The notes below the pieces were generated by a model. It made no database searches, was not told the origin of the DNA, and worked only from the letters and a program-made list of their open reading frames with translations. A stretch of 64,000 bases of DNA, taken from Luteimonas fraxinea (GTDB lineage: Bacteria > Pseudomonadota > Gammaproteobacteria > Xanthomonadales > Xanthomonadaceae). The stretch covers positions 1,364,001 through 1,428,000 of the forward strand of contig NZ_CP089507.1 in NCBI RefSeq assembly GCF_021233355.1, in the 5' to 3' direction. Below are positions 1 through 10,388 of the stretch, one piece after another; the first letter of the stretch is position 1, and every line of letters begins with the position of its first letter. The position numbers were made by a program, and so were the translations under genes.

Positions 1-219
1 CGCACGTCCAATGAGGCCGACGACGTGCTCGGGCAGCTTGCCCTGCTGATCCAGCGCGTAGTCACTGATGCTGCCATCGAGCGCGATATCGACGTGGCCG
101 GTCACCAGAATGCTGCCCTCGACCTGCTGTCGCATCTCGCGTGCGCTCTGCGCTGTTGCAATCAACGGCACGAGGCACACGATCGACAGCAGCACGCCGA
201 ACACTCTTTGAAGTTTCAT
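1..219 (-). CDS. Exported TonB-like protein, N-terminal part only
   Basis: The gene starts at the ATG at 219 and runs off the window edge, so only the first 73 residues are visible. They begin with a clear Sec signal peptide (MKLQRVFGVLLSIVCLVPL, then a cut after ATAQS). The mature start contains VTGHVDIALDGSISDY and a segment resembling the first strands of the small TonB-like 'energy transducer' paralogues common in xanthomonads, where an xDGxV strand precedes a hydrophobic LPxxVxxLI helix. That assignment is inference from a short stretch. The C-terminal region that would decide it lies outside the window. The gene points away from the ankyrin gene in the same strand direction and is separated from it by about 80 bases. 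Confidence 0.5.
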   Translation of the reverse strand, partial: MKLQRVFGVLLSIVCLVPLIATAQSAREMRQQVEGSILVTGHVDIALDGSISDYALDQQGKLPEHVVGLIGRA

Positions 220-300
220 CGCGGGTCCATCCTTGAGAACTGTGGTCTCAAGTTACCCCCGCCCACAGACACCGGACAAGCCCGGGCAAACCCCGGGTCG

Positions 301-3300
301 TCAGCGCTGTTCGCGCAGAAACCGTGCCATCGACACGCCGTCGCCGCTCTGGGCGGGGGCGAACTCGGCGGCGACGTCGATGAAGCCACGCATCACCGCG
401 ATCTCGCGCGGGGTGCGGTTGAGGGTGTCGCGCAGGTCGGGGTCGGCGCCAGCGCGCAGCAGGCGGCGGGCGAGGCGCAGCTGGCCATGCAGGCCGGAGA
501 GGTGCAGCGGGCCGAAGCCGCGCTGGTCCTGCGAATCGAGCGAGACGCCCTCGTCGAGCAGATGCTCCATCGCGGCCAGCACCACGTCCTCGTCGCAGGC
601 GGTGCCCGGTTCGGCGCGGGCGCCTAGCAGCAGCAGCAATGGGGTGACGCCGCCGGCCGCAGGCGCATCGACCTCGGCGCCAGCCAGCAGCAGGGTGTCG
701 AACAGCGCGAGCAGACGCGGTCGGTCGCGCGACGTGAAGCCGTAGAGCGCGGCGCAATGCAGGGGCGTCAGGCCCTGCGCATCGGTCGCGTGGATGTCGG
801 CGCCGGCGGTCAGCAGGCGCGCGGCGAGATCGGGCAGGCCGAGTGCGGCGGCGAGCATCAGCACGCTGACTTCGCCCGGCAGGCGCTGGTCGAGCGAGAC
901 ACCCGACGCGAGCAGGCGATCGACGACCTCGGCGTGCCGCATGCTGACCGCCGCCGACAGCGGCGTCGCGCCGGACTGCGCGGCGCGCGCGGCATCGGCA
1001 TCGCGCGACAGCAGCAGATCGACGACGTCGCGATGGCCGCCACCGGCGGCGCGCAGCAGCGCGGTGCAGCCCTGCGCGTCCACGGTGTCGACCGGGAAGC
1101 CGAGATCCAGCAGGCGGCGCACGGCTTCGGCATCGCCTGCGTTCGCGGCGGCCGGCAGGTCGATCGGTTCCAGCGCGCGACGCGGCAGTTTCCAGCCGCG
1201 CCAGTCGAGCCAGTCGGCGAGATCGCGGCGACCGGCGGACAGGGCGACGCCCAGCGGCGTCTGGCCGTCGGCGGCGCAGGCCGCCGGCGAGGCGCCATGC
1301 CGCACAAGCACCTTCAATGCGCCTTCGCGGCCGAGCGCGGCGGCGAGATGCAGCGCGGTCATGCCGCGGGCGTCGCGGGCATCGAGGTCGACACCATGGC
1401 CGACCAGGCGTTCGATCAGCCGCAGCCAACCCAGCCGCACAGCCAGCGACAGCGGCGGATCGCCAACAGGCGACGGCGCGAAGGGATCGGCGCCACGCGC
1501 CAGCAGGTCGAGCGCGAACGTCTCGTACGCGCGCGCAGCCTGGTCGTCATCGCTGCAGGCGGCGAGATAGCGCGCGAGCGTGCCGGCGCCGCCCGGCGAT
1601 GCACCGTGGCGCAGCAGTGCCTGCAGGATCGGCAGATGCTGCGGCGCCGACGCCAGCAGCGCGCACAGCGGCGGCGCGCCGGTCTCGTCGGCCACTTCGA
1701 CATCGGCGCCCTGCGCGAGCAGCCATTCGATGCGGTCCAGCGACGGCGGCATTTCTGGATCGAGCAGCAGACCACCGAGATCGCGCGCGCCGAGCAGGCG
1801 CAGCAACGGGCCCTGGTCGTCGAAACGCCCTTCGCGCAGGCTGGCGCGCAGCAGCAACACCGGCGTGCGGTCGCTGGCGACGGCGCCGTCTTCGTCATCG
1901 CCGATTCCGATGTTGGCCGGCAGCGGGTAGTCGGGATCGAGCAGACGCACCAGCGTCCAGCGACCGGTTTCGGCGGCGCGGTCGACCGGCTTGCGACCCT
2001 CGGCATCGGCCACATCGGCCGGCACGCCGAGTTCCAGCAGGCGCTGCAGCAGCGCGGCCGACGGCAGTTCGGCGGTGCAGGCCAGCATCACCGCATTGCG
2101 GCCGGCGACATCGACAGCGGCGACATCGGCGTGTCCGGCCAGCAGCGCTTCGAACGCGGACAGTCGACCGCCGCGTGCGGCTTCGAGCAGCGGCGTGCGG
2201 CCATCGTTGTCGCGACCGCGCACGTCGGCACCGGCGCCGAGCAATGCGGCGAGGATCTCGTCGTGACCCTGGAACGCCGCGACATGCAGCGCGCTGCGAC
2301 GCAGCGCATCGCGCGCATCCACCCGCGCCTTGTGCTTGAGCAGCAGCTGCACGCCGGCGGCATCGTCCTCGTCGCCACCGGCCGCGGCCAACAGCGCGGG
2401 CGTGCCGCCGTCGACCTCGGCGCGCGCGCCACGTTCAAGCAGGAACTTCGCCAGCCGCCAGTTGCCGACCGCGCAGGCCATGCCCAGCGGCGTCAGGCCG
2501 TCGTGGTTGCGCGCTTCGAGTTCGGCCGCGGCATCGCGCAGCAGCGCGGCGACGCCGGGATCGGAACTGCGCGCGGCCAGATGCAGCGGCGTATTGCCTT
2601 CGTGATCGGTGATCCGCGGGTCGGCGCCGTTGGCCAGCAGGGTCATCACCGCATCGGGGCGGCCATGCCAGCTGTCGCGGGTCGCGGCCAGCAGCGGGGT
2701 CATGCCGGCGTGTGCGGTATTGACGTCGACGCCGCGCGCGATCAATTCGCGCAGCAGACGCAGATCCGGCAGCACGGCGGCCAGCACCGGCAGGCTGCGC
2801 TGGTCGCGATCATCCCCCGCCGGCAGCACGCGGACGTCGGCGCCGGATTCAATCAGCGCCAGTGCACGATCGACGCGGCCGGCGCGCGCGGCGGCATACA
2901 GCGCGACATCGGGCGCCGCGTCGAGCGGCTCTTCGGAGAGCGCGACCGCAGGATCGCCCTGCATTTCGACGATCTGGATCGGCAACGCGGCCGGCGGCGC
3001 GAGGCGTTGCAGCACGGCATGCAGACCGAGCGAGGCGAGGACGGCGAGGATGGCCAGTCCTGCGCGCGGGCCGATGCCGCCGGCCGGCAGCCAGGCCGGC
3101 ACCAGCACGAGCGCGACGATCGCCGCCACGCACAGCGCTGCGCCGACGCCGCGCCAGTTACCGGTCTCGCGCTCCGACAGCGCGCGCCAATGGGTGCGCA
3201 GGTCGCCGCCGTCGCGCTCGATCGCATGCCACAGCGGCCAGGTGCGCCAGAAGCCGATCACCGCGAGACCGACCGCGACACTCAACGCGAGCGCCGCGCC

Positions 3301-3603
3301 GAGTTCACCGCCCTGCCGCAACGCGGACAGCGGCCAGGCGACCAGCGCCGCCGTCGCGAGCGTGGCACCGCCCCAGGCACCGGTCAGCGACAGCAGATCG
3401 GTCCGCAGCGTGGCGCCCGCGGGCACGGCGCGCGTGCGCCAGCCACGGATGACCAGCGCGAATGCAGGCTGTGCGAGCGCGCCAGCGACCGCGGCGAGCG
3501 GACCGCCGACGAGCGTCAGCGCAGCCAGCGCGACGCCGGCCAGAAGCACGAGGATCAGGGAACGGGCGAACGCGGACGACGGCCGCTGCGCGGACTCAGG
3601 CAT
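301..3603 (-). CDS. Membrane-anchored ankyrin-repeat protein
   Basis: This 1,100-residue protein has a hydrophobic N-terminal part with about five candidate membrane segments (roughly residues 14-50, 72-95, 100-120, 151-175 and 180-200). A very long ankyrin solenoid follows from about residue 230 to 1080. Repeats are recognisable by TPLHLAA, TPLLxA and xLLxxGAD patterns (for example [11 protein letters not shown] and [12 protein letters not shown]). Ankyrin arrays bind partner proteins; no catalytic domain is visible, and the partner is unknown. The repeats most likely lie in the cytoplasm or periplasm next to the inner membrane; topology cannot be settled by eye. The start codon at 3603 overlaps the 3' end of ycgL by 8 bases, which suggests translational coupling with that gene. 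Confidence 0.85.
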   Translation of the reverse strand: MPESAQRPSSAFARSLILVLLAGVALAALTLVGGPLAAVAGALAQPAFALVIRGWRTRAVPAGATLRTDLLSLTGAWGGATLATAALVAWPLSALRQGGELGAALALSVAVGLAVIGFWRTWPLWHAIERDGGDLRTHWRALSERETGNWRGVGAALCVAAIVALVLVPAWLPAGGIGPRAGLAILAVLASLGLHAVLQRLAPPAALPIQIVEMQGDPAVALSEEPLDAAPDVALYAAARAGRVDRALALIESGADVRVLPAGDDRDQRSLPVLAAVLPDLRLLRELIARGVDVNTAHAGMTPLLAATRDSWHGRPDAVMTLLANGADPRITDHEGNTPLHLAARSSDPGVAALLRDAAAELEARNHDGLTPLGMACAVGNWRLAKFLLERGARAEVDGGTPALLAAAGGDEDDAAGVQLLLKHKARVDARDALRRSALHVAAFQGHDEILAALLGAGADVRGRDNDGRTPLLEAARGGRLSAFEALLAGHADVAAVDVAGRNAVMLACTAELPSAALLQRLLELGVPADVADAEGRKPVDRAAETGRWTLVRLLDPDYPLPANIGIGDDEDGAVASDRTPVLLLRASLREGRFDDQGPLLRLLGARDLGGLLLDPEMPPSLDRIEWLLAQGADVEVADETGAPPLCALLASAPQHLPILQALLRHGASPGGAGTLARYLAACSDDDQAARAYETFALDLLARGADPFAPSPVGDPPLSLAVRLGWLRLIERLVGHGVDLDARDARGMTALHLAAALGREGALKVLVRHGASPAACAADGQTPLGVALSAGRRDLADWLDWRGWKLPRRALEPIDLPAAANAGDAEAVRRLLDLGFPVDTVDAQGCTALLRAAGGGHRDVVDLLLSRDADAARAAQSGATPLSAAVSMRHAEVVDRLLASGVSLDQRLPGEVSVLMLAAALGLPDLAARLLTAGADIHATDAQGLTPLHCAALYGFTSRDRPRLLALFDTLLLAGAEVDAPAAGGVTPLLLLLGARAEPGTACDEDVVLAAMEHLLDEGVSLDSQDQRGFGPLHLSGLHGQLRLARRLLRAGADPDLRDTLNRTPREIAVMRGFIDVAAEFAPAQSGDGVSMARFLREQR

Positions 3604-3868
3604 CGGTGCCCCAGTCCTCCGTCAGTGGATCGTGGACCAGACGCGGCGGCATCTGCAGATGGAATTTCTGCGTGCGCAGCTTCTCGCGGACAAGCGCGGC
3701 ATCCTCGCGGGCGAGCTTTCGCTCGGGCGTCAGCGCCACATCGAGCACGAAGGTCAGTTCGCCCAGTTGCGCGCGCACCGGATCGGGCAGGACGTCGAAC
3801 GCGTCGCGCTCGGCGAGGTACACGTAGGTGTCCGCCTTGCGCTGGCTTTTGTAGACGTAGGCGTGCAT
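3596..3868 (-). CDS. ycgL: YcgL domain protein
   Basis: This 90-residue protein matches the YcgL family over its full length: [18 protein letters not shown] at the start, then the central [13 protein letters not shown] and FHLQMPP near the end. YcgL proteins are small conserved gammaproteobacterial proteins of unknown biochemical role. A GTG at 3913 would add 15 residues ([15 protein letters not shown]) that do not belong to the family, so the ATG at 3868 is preferred. The stop codon lies inside the first codons of the ankyrin gene, so both are probably read from one mRNA. It lies about 100 bases downstream of cioB on the same strand. Confidence 0.85.
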   Translation of the reverse strand: MHAYVYKSQRKADTYVYLAERDAFDVLPDPVRAQLGELTFVLDVALTPERKLAREDAALVREKLRTQKFHLQMPPRLVHDPLTEDWGTDA

Positions 3869-3965
3869 GGCCGAAGAACCGCGGAAACACGCTGGATTGT
3901 GCGGCATATCCACGGACTTGGGTATCGCAGCGCCCGCGCAGCGCGGAAATCCGACAACACGGGGT

Positions 3966-4985
3966 TCAGTGATAGCCGGCGTCGGCCGCCACCTTGCCGC
4001 GGAACACGCGGTACGACCACGCGGTGTAACCGAGGATCAATGGCAGCAGCACGACCAGTCCGGCCAGCACGAAGCCCTGCGACGACGGCGGCGAAGCGGC
4101 CTCCCAGATGCTCAGCGACGGCGGCACGATGTTCGGCCACATGCCCAGCACCAGCCCGAGAAATCCCAGTCCGAAGAAACTCAGCGTCAGCAGAAACGGG
4201 CGCGCGTCGCGGCCCTCGCGCATCGCCGCGCGCCACAGCCAGACGGCGTTGACCAATGCCAGCACCGGAACCGGCGACAGCCACCAGAAATTCCCGTCCT
4301 CGAACCAGCGCGCCATGATCTCGGAGTCGAGGAACGGCAGCCACGCGCTGACCAGCCCCATGAAGGCGGCGACGACCAGCACCAGCGGCCGGGTCAGCGT
4401 GCGCGCCATCTGTTGCAGCCGGCCTTCGGTCTTCAGGATCAGCCAGCCGCTGCCGAGCAGCGCGTAGCCGAACACCACCGCGGCGCCAGTCAGCATCGAG
4501 AACGGGCTGAACCAGTCCAGCACGCCGCCGGCGTACTTGCCCTCCTCCAGCGCCATGCCCTCGACCAGCGCGCCGAGGATCACGCCCTGTGCGAACGCGG
4601 CCAGCAGCGAGCCCAGCGCGAACGCGACGCCCCAGAAGCGCTTGCCGCGCTGCGCCTTGAAGCGGAATTCGAATGCGACGCCGCGGAACACCAGTGCGAT
4701 CAGCATCAGCAGCACCGGCAGATACAGCGCCGACAGCACGATCGCGTAGGCGCGCGGGAACGCCGCCAGAAGACCGGCACCGCCGAGCACCAGCCAGGTC
4801 TCGTTGCCGTCCCAGATCGGCGCGGCGGTGGTCATCATGTGATCGAGCTGATCGCCGTCTTCGGCGAACGGCGCGAGCACGCCCAGACCCAGCACGAAGC
4901 CGTCCAGCAGCACGTACATCAGCACGCCGAAGCCGATCACGCCGAACCAGATCACCGGCAGCACGGTCTGCAGGTCGAGATCCAT
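3966..4985 (-). CDS. cioB: Cytochrome bd-type quinol oxidase subunit II
   Basis: This is the 339-residue second subunit of a heterodimeric membrane bd-type oxidase that oxidises quinol and reduces oxygen to water without pumping protons. It is strongly hydrophobic with eight to nine membrane spans. It shows family sequences such as [13 protein letters not shown] near residue 26, [12 protein letters not shown] near 55 and [19 protein letters not shown] near 290. Its ATG shares one base with the stop codon of the subunit I gene (TGATG), so the two are translationally coupled. No CydX-like or DUF2474-like small protein was found in the roughly 100 bases downstream, where such a subunit is often encoded. 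Confidence 0.95.
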   Translation of the reverse strand: MDLDLQTVLPVIWFGVIGFGVLMYVLLDGFVLGLGVLAPFAEDGDQLDHMMTTAAPIWDGNETWLVLGGAGLLAAFPRAYAIVLSALYLPVLLMLIALVFRGVAFEFRFKAQRGKRFWGVAFALGSLLAAFAQGVILGALVEGMALEEGKYAGGVLDWFSPFSMLTGAAVVFGYALLGSGWLILKTEGRLQQMARTLTRPLVLVVAAFMGLVSAWLPFLDSEIMARWFEDGNFWWLSPVPVLALVNAVWLWRAAMREGRDARPFLLTLSFFGLGFLGLVLGMWPNIVPPSLSIWEAASPPSSQGFVLAGLVVLLPLILGYTAWSYRVFRGKVAADAGYH

Positions 4986-6463
4986 CAGTCGTCTCCCACC
5001 GGGCCGTCGGCCGCCGAGATCGGCCGCATCGGCGTACGTTCGCCGTCGTCGTGATCCGGGCCATCGTCGATGGGCTGCGGGCCCTTGCGGATCATCTTGA
5101 GGATGTAGCCGCCTCCGGCGCCGAACACCACCGCGTAGGCGATGAAGAATGCGCTCAGCGAAATGATCACGCTGGTGCGGTCGATGTCGCTCACCGCATC
5201 CGCGGTGCGCAGCAGTCCCTGGATCGCCCAGGGCTGGCGGCCGATCTCGACGACGAACCAGCCCGCCAGCACCGCGATGAAACCGCTCGGCGCCATCAGC
5301 CGCCAGGTGTTCAGCAGCCACTTCGATTCGAACAGCCAGCGCCGGCGCCACGCCCACAGCGAGACGACGGCGAGCAGCAGCATCGCCATGCCGATGCCGA
5401 CCATGACCCGGAACGCGTAGAACACCGGCGCCACCGGCGGCCGTTCGTCGCGCGGCACCGCGGTCAGCGGCGCGATCGTGCCGTCCCAGCTGTGGGTCAG
5501 GATCACGCTGCCGAGCCGCGGAATCGCGATCTCGAAATCGTTGCGTTCTTCGTCCACGTTCGGCACCGCGAACAGCACCAGCGGCACGCCCTCGCCGGGC
5601 GCGCTCTCGTGCCAGTGCGCTTCCATCGCCGCAAGCTTGACCGGCTGCACTTCGCCGGTCTTCAGACCATGCAGATCGCCGACGAAGATCTGCGGCGGCA
5701 CCGTGATCGCCGCGAACGCGACCGAGAGTTTGAGCATCCGCGTCGCAGCATCGACGTGTTCGCCGCGGCGCAGATACCAGGCCGCCACCCCGCCGATGAC
5801 GAAGCACGTGGTGATGAACGCCGCCAGCGCCATGTGCGCCAGCCGGTACGGGAACGAGGGATTGAAGATGATCGCCATCCAGTCGGCCGGATGGAACACG
5901 CCGTCGATCAGCTCATAGCCCGCCGGCGTGTGCAGCCAGCTGTTGGCCGAGAGGATCCAGAACGTCGAGATCAACGTGCCCACCGCCACTAGACACGTCG
6001 ACAGGAAATGCAATTTTTCTGACACCCGGCCCCAGCCGAACAGCATCACGCCGAGGAAGCTGGCTTCGAGGAAGAACGCCGTCAGCACCTCGTAGCTCAG
6101 CAGCGGCCCGAGGATGTTGCCCGCCGCGATGCTCAGCGCCGACCAGTTGGTGCCGAACTGGAAGCTCATGACGATGCCCGACACCACGCCCATGCCGAAC
6201 GACACGGCGAAGATCCGCATCCAGAAGAAGTACAGCTCGCGCCACACCGGGTCGCGCGTGCGCAGCCAGCGGAATTCCAGGAACGCCAGCCAGCTCGACA
6301 GACCGATCGTGAAGGCCGGAAACAACACGTGGAACGAGATCACGAATCCGAACTGGATCCGCGACAGCAGCAGGGCGTCCAAGGAGGGCTCCGGTGGGGC
6401 GGCGCGCAGCGAGTCTGCGGGCGCGCGCGTGAAAGCGGGATGAGGCACGGCGTCGCGCGACAT
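4985..6463 (-). CDS. cioA: Cytochrome bd-type quinol oxidase subunit I, cyanide-insensitive type
   Basis: This is the haem- and quinol-binding subunit. It carries SRIQFGFVISFHVLFPAFT at the N-terminus with the first axial His, FPYRLAHMALAAF in the middle, and the GRQPW signature near residue 405. The region between the middle helices is short and contains RLGSVILTHSWDG, as in CioA proteins, rather than the long Q-loop of E. coli CydA. That points to a cyanide-insensitive-type oxidase. The ATG at 6463 gives 492 residues with a polar extension of about 27. A TTG at 6382 preceded by GGAG at good spacing would begin exactly at LDALLLSRI, where the family usually starts, and may be the true start. 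The gene is divergent from the S9 peptidase gene. Confidence 0.93.
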   Translation of the reverse strand: MSRDAVPHPAFTRAPADSLRAAPPEPSLDALLLSRIQFGFVISFHVLFPAFTIGLSSWLAFLEFRWLRTRDPVWRELYFFWMRIFAVSFGMGVVSGIVMSFQFGTNWSALSIAAGNILGPLLSYEVLTAFFLEASFLGVMLFGWGRVSEKLHFLSTCLVAVGTLISTFWILSANSWLHTPAGYELIDGVFHPADWMAIIFNPSFPYRLAHMALAAFITTCFVIGGVAAWYLRRGEHVDAATRMLKLSVAFAAITVPPQIFVGDLHGLKTGEVQPVKLAAMEAHWHESAPGEGVPLVLFAVPNVDEERNDFEIAIPRLGSVILTHSWDGTIAPLTAVPRDERPPVAPVFYAFRVMVGIGMAMLLLAVVSLWAWRRRWLFESKWLLNTWRLMAPSGFIAVLAGWFVVEIGRQPWAIQGLLRTADAVSDIDRTSVIISLSAFFIAYAVVFGAGGGYILKMIRKGPQPIDDGPDHDDGERTPMRPISAADGPVGDD

Positions 6464-6518
6464 CGCGTCGCGGTCCGACCATGACCTTCGCCAGAGCGGC
6501 CCGGGCAGCCGTGCCCGT

Positions 6519-6524
6519 TACACT
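6519..6524 (+). promoter_or_regulatory. Putative -10 box of the S9 peptidase gene
   Basis: TACACT stands 31 bases upstream of the ATG at 6556, in the 92-base divergent region between cioA and the peptidase gene. It resembles the -10 hexamer; no convincing -35 box was identified. The same TAxxxT-then-CGG pattern recurs before several other genes in the window. Confidence 0.35.
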
Positions 6525-6555
6525 TCGGCTTCTTTTCGCTTCATGGAACCGTCGA

Positions 6556-8925
6556 ATGCGTCGACTGCCGTTGAGCTGGGTGCTTGCCTGCGCCCTCGTG
6601 TCTCCCGCCGCCCTGGCGCAACCTGCGCAGCCGCTGACGATGGAGCGGATCATGGCCGATCCGGACTGGATCGGTGCGCCGGTCGAAGGCGCATGGTGGC
6701 GCTGGGATGGCCAGGCGGCGTACTACACGCTCAAGCGCGAGGGCAGCAGTGTCCGCGAGACCTGGCAGCAGCCGCTCGCCGGCGGTGCCTCGGCCCGTGT
6801 CGAAGACGGCGCGCGCGCCGATCTCGATGCGCAGAACCCGATCACCGATGCCACCGGCACGCGCATGGCGTTCCTGCGCAATGGCGATCTGTTCGTGCGC
6901 GATCTGCGCACCGGCGCGCTGACCCAGGTCACGCGCACCGAAGCCCCGGAAGCGCAGCCGCAGTGGTCGACGACCGGCGGTCTGGTCTGGCGCGCCGGCA
7001 ACGACTGGTTCGGCTGGGACGCGCAACGCGGCACCACGCAGCTGGCCAGCCTCAAGGCCGAGGACGATCCGGCCAAGCCGCCGAAGGACGACGACCTGCG
7101 CGATCGTCAGTTGCGCATGATCGAAACGCTCCGCGTCGAGCGCGATCGCCGCGACGGCCTGCGCACGCAGAACGAGACCTGGCGCCGCAGCGATGCCACG
7201 CGCGCCCCCGGTCCGGTGTTCCTTGGCAAGGACGTCACGATCGCCGGGAGCGCGCTGTCACCGGCCGGCGATCGGCTGATCGTCGCGACGACCGCCAAGA
7301 GCGGCGATGAAGGGCGCGAGGGCAAGATGCCGCGCTACGTCACCGAATCGGGCTACGAGGAATTCGAGGACGTGCGCACGCGCGTCGGCCGCAACGATCC
7401 GCTGCCGCACACGCTGTGGCTGGTGGATGTGGCCAGCGGCCAGGCGCGTGAGCTCAAGACCGACACCCTGCCCGGCATCGGCACCGATCCGCTGGCCGAC
7501 CTGCCCCGGTCCGCCGGCAAGGACGCGCTCAAGGGCAACCGTCCGGTGCGTCTGGAACTCGACGGCCGCGGCGGTGGCGGCGGTGCGATCCGCTGGAGCG
7601 ATGACGGTCGCAGCGTCGCGCTGTCGATCCACTCGGTCGACAACAAGGACCGCTGGCTCGCCACTGTCGATCTGGCCGGCGCGACGCTGCAGAACCGCGA
7701 TCGCCTGACCGACGCCGCGTGGATCAACTGGGATTTCAACGAGTTCGGCTGGCTGCCCGACAACCGCACGCTGTGGTTCCTGTCGGAAACCTCCGGCTAC
7801 TCGCATCTGTATCTCAACGACGGCGGCCGCTCGCGCGCGCTGACCTCGGGCCAGTGGGAAGTCTCGTCGCCGGTGATGTCGCGCGACGGCAGCCGCTTCT
7901 TCTTCCTGTGCAACCAGCAGTGGCCGGGCCGTTACGAGGTCTGCAGCGCGAGCGGCGGCACGGTCAGCGAACTCACGAAGACCGGCGGCATCGAAGACTT
8001 CGCGCTGTCGCCCGACGAGACCCGCCTGCTGCTGCGCACCTCCAGCAGCTACACGCCGCCGCAGCTCGCCGTCGCCGATGTCGCCGGCGGTGAAGTCCGC
8101 GTGCTCACCGACACCCGCACGGCCGAGTTCAAGGCGCACGACTGGCTGCAGCCCGAGTACGTGCAGATTCCGTCCAAGCACGGCGCCGGTACGGTCTGGG
8201 GCAAGTTCTACGCGCCGGAGAACTACGAGCCGGGCCGCAAGTATCCGGTCGTGCTGTTCGTGCACGGCGCCGGCTACCTGCAGAACGTCAGTGACCGCTA
8301 TCCGAACTACTTCCGCGAGCAGATGTTCCACAACCTACTGGTGCAGCAGGGTTACATCGTGCTGGATCTCGATTTCCGCGCGTCCGCCGGCTATGGCCGC
8401 GACTGGCGCACGGCGATCTACCGGCAGATGGGCCATCCGGAACTCGAGGATTACCTCGACGGCATCGACTGGCTGGTCGACCACCACCAGGCCGACCGCG
8501 ACCGCGTCGGCATCTACGGCGGCAGCTACGGCGGCTTCATGACCTTCATGGCGCTGTTCCGCGAGCCCGGCGTGTTCAAGGCCGGCGCCGCCCTGCGCCC
8601 GGTCACCGACTGGTCGCAGTACAACCACGCCTACACCGCGAACATCCTCAATACGCCGGACATCGACCCCGAGGCGTACCTGAAGTCCTCGCCGATGGAA
8701 TACGCCGACCGCCTGCAGGACAACCTGCTGATCGCGCACGGCATGATCGACGACAACGTGTTCTACAAGGACTCGGTGATGATGGCCCAGCGCCTGATCG
8801 AGCTGCGCAAGGACAAGTGGGAACTGGCGAGCTACCCGCTCGAGCGCCACGCCTACCAGCACCCGGCATCGTGGTATGACCAGTACCGCCGCATCTATGA
8901 ACTGTTCGAGCGCACGCTGAAATGA
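6556..8925 (+). CDS. Secreted S9 family prolyl oligopeptidase (DPP IV-like)
   Basis: This 789-residue serine peptidase starts with a Sec signal peptide (MRRLPLSWVLACALVSPAALA). A beta-propeller of DPP IV type fills the first two thirds, and an alpha/beta-hydrolase domain the last third. The nucleophile elbow is GGSYGGFM with Ser657, the acid is in GMIDDNVFY, and the His is in LERHAYQHPASW close to the C-terminus, so the triad appears complete. The expected activity is removal of short peptides from proline-containing or similar N-termini in the periplasm or outside the cell. Substrate preference cannot be read from sequence. An upstream in-frame ATG at 6481 is rejected because it would bury the signal peptide. 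Its TGA overlaps the next ATG (ATGA). Confidence 0.92.
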   Translation: MRRLPLSWVLACALVSPAALAQPAQPLTMERIMADPDWIGAPVEGAWWRWDGQAAYYTLKREGSSVRETWQQPLAGGASARVEDGARADLDAQNPITDATGTRMAFLRNGDLFVRDLRTGALTQVTRTEAPEAQPQWSTTGGLVWRAGNDWFGWDAQRGTTQLASLKAEDDPAKPPKDDDLRDRQLRMIETLRVERDRRDGLRTQNETWRRSDATRAPGPVFLGKDVTIAGSALSPAGDRLIVATTAKSGDEGREGKMPRYVTESGYEEFEDVRTRVGRNDPLPHTLWLVDVASGQARELKTDTLPGIGTDPLADLPRSAGKDALKGNRPVRLELDGRGGGGGAIRWSDDGRSVALSIHSVDNKDRWLATVDLAGATLQNRDRLTDAAWINWDFNEFGWLPDNRTLWFLSETSGYSHLYLNDGGRSRALTSGQWEVSSPVMSRDGSRFFFLCNQQWPGRYEVCSASGGTVSELTKTGGIEDFALSPDETRLLLRTSSSYTPPQLAVADVAGGEVRVLTDTRTAEFKAHDWLQPEYVQIPSKHGAGTVWGKFYAPENYEPGRKYPVVLFVHGAGYLQNVSDRYPNYFREQMFHNLLVQQGYIVLDLDFRASAGYGRDWRTAIYRQMGHPELEDYLDGIDWLVDHHQADRDRVGIYGGSYGGFMTFMALFREPGVFKAGAALRPVTDWSQYNHAYTANILNTPDIDPEAYLKSSPMEYADRLQDNLLIAHGMIDDNVFYKDSVMMAQRLIELRKDKWELASYPLERHAYQHPASWYDQYRRIYELFERTLK

Positions 8926-9398
8926 CCGCGCCCGGCCCGTTGCCGGCGGTCGAGCTGCTGCGGCCGTCGCCGTGGAAGATGCTCGCGCTGCTGGCGATCT
9001 CGGCCGGGTTCGTGTGGATGGCGGTCGTCATCGGCGAGCGCCATCTGCTGATCGCGTGGCTGTGCGGGGGATTCTTCGGGCTGTGCGCACTGGTCGCCTT
9101 GGTGTCGCTGCTGCCCGGCGCGAACCATCTGCGGCTCGATGCCGATGGCATCGAACTGCGCTCGCTGTTCCGGGTCACCCGCTGGGGCTGGCGCGATGTC
9201 GTGCGTTTCGGCCCGACACGCGTCGGCCTGCATACGATGGTCGGCATCGACTTCGCCGACCACGTGGACGCCGCAGCGCGCCTGCGTCGCGTCAATCGCG
9301 GCCTGACCGGCTTCGATGGCGCCCTGCCCGACACGTTCGGACACACGGCGGCCGCACTCGCGGCAAAGCTCGAAACCTGGCGCCAGGCGCACGCCTGA
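8922..9398 (+). CDS. Small membrane protein with a PH-like domain
   Basis: This 158-residue protein has two membrane helices (about residues 19-38 and 42-63). A soluble half follows in which [25 protein letters not shown] resembles the first strands of bacterial PH-like domains of the STM3941 type. The function is unknown. Its ATG overlaps the stop of the S9 peptidase gene, so the two are probably co-translated, but no mechanistic link is evident. The fold call rests on the spacing of hydrophobic strands and the characteristic DxxGIxxR turn. It is moderately secure as a domain guess and says nothing about partners. Confidence 0.6.
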   Translation: MTAPGPLPAVELLRPSPWKMLALLAISAGFVWMAVVIGERHLLIAWLCGGFFGLCALVALVSLLPGANHLRLDADGIELRSLFRVTRWGWRDVVRFGPTRVGLHTMVGIDFADHVDAAARLRRVNRGLTGFDGALPDTFGHTAAALAAKLETWRQAHA

Positions 9399-9446
9399 GC
9401 GACGCGCGGCACTGACCACAATCAATGCCGCCACACGGGCGCCGCC

Positions 9447-9452
9447 TACAAT
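9447..9452 (+). promoter_or_regulatory. Putative -10 box giving a leaderless hemF transcript
   Basis: TACAAT matches the -10 consensus in five of six positions. It ends only seven bases before the ATG of hemF at 9460. A transcript from it would begin at or next to the start codon. No Shine-Dalgarno sequence is visible before that ATG, in agreement with a leaderless message. A -35 box was not found. Confidence 0.45.
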
Positions 9453-9459
9453 GCGGGCC

Positions 9460-10371
9460 ATGAACGATTTCGACACCGTCCGCGACTATCTGACCGGCCT
9501 GCAGGACCGGATCTGCCATGCAATCGAAGGCGCCGATGGCCGCGCCCGATTCGTCGAAGACCTGTGGCAGCGTGCAGAAGGCGGCGGTGGCCGCACCCGT
9601 ATCCTGCGCGACGGCGCGGTGTTCGAGCAGGCCGGCATCGGTTTCTCCGATGTCTCCGGCACGGCCCTTCCGCCGTCGGCCAGCGCCAACCGGCCCGAAC
9701 TCGCAGGCGCCTCGTGGCGCGCCTGCGGCGTGTCGCTGGTGTTCCATCCGCACAATCCTCACCTGCCGACCACGCACGCCAACGTGCGCCACTTCCGCGC
9801 CGTGCGCGACGGCGAGACCGTGGCCTGGTGGTTCGGCGGCGGCTTCGATCTGACGCCGTTCTATCCGGTCGACGAGGACGTGCTGCACTGGCACCGCACC
9901 GCGCGCGACCTGTGCGAACCCTTCGGCGGTCAGGCGCGCTACGACGCGCACAAGCGATGGTGCGACGACTACTTCTTCCTCAAGCACCGCAACGAGACGC
10001 GCGGCGTCGGCGGCCTGTTCTTCGACGACCTGCACGGCGATTTCGACAACGACTTCGCCTACATGAGCGCGGTCGGGGACGGCTTCCTCGATGCCTATCT
10101 GCCGATCGTCGAGCGCCGCAAGCACGCGCCGTATGGTGAGGCGGAGCGCGAGTTCCAGCTGTATCGCCGCGGGCGCTACGTCGAGTTCAACCTGGTCTAC
10201 GACCGCGGCACGCTGTTCGGCCTGCAGTCGGGCGGACGCGCCGAATCGATCCTGATGAGCCTGCCGCCGCGCGTGCGCTGGGAATACGGGTTCGCGCCGG
10301 ACGCCGGCAGTGACGAGTCCCGCCTGGCGGCCTACCTCCATCCGCGCGACTGGCTGGCCGAGCTGGCCTGA
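9460..10371 (+). CDS. hemF: Oxygen-dependent coproporphyrinogen III oxidase
   Basis: HemF converts coproporphyrinogen III to protoporphyrinogen IX by two oxidative decarboxylations in haem biosynthesis, in the cytosol. The 303 residues match the usual family length and include the conserved blocks [33 protein letters not shown] and [19 protein letters not shown] followed by [12 protein letters not shown] near the C-terminus. ATG 9460 is chosen because the protein then begins [15 protein letters not shown] as in relatives; an ATG at 9451 would add three residues. Both rluA (18 bases downstream) and the upstream genes run in the same direction, but the -10 box at 9447 suggests that hemF has its own promoter. 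Confidence 0.97.
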   Translation: MNDFDTVRDYLTGLQDRICHAIEGADGRARFVEDLWQRAEGGGGRTRILRDGAVFEQAGIGFSDVSGTALPPSASANRPELAGASWRACGVSLVFHPHNPHLPTTHANVRHFRAVRDGETVAWWFGGGFDLTPFYPVDEDVLHWHRTARDLCEPFGGQARYDAHKRWCDDYFFLKHRNETRGVGGLFFDDLHGDFDNDFAYMSAVGDGFLDAYLPIVERRKHAPYGEAEREFQLYRRGRYVEFNLVYDRGTLFGLQSGGRAESILMSLPPRVRWEYGFAPDAGSDESRLAAYLHPRDWLAELA

Positions 10372-10388
10372 ACACGCCGGATCGGCCG

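Noticed and set aside
3869..3965. Possible CydX/DUF2474-like small subunit behind cioB
   Set aside because: No open frame with a membrane helix is present in that interval.
757..3972. Open frame of 1,071 codons antisense to the ankyrin gene
   Set aside because: Its translation is a shadow of high-GC codons (rich in Arg, Gln and Ala without domains) opposite a clear ankyrin gene.
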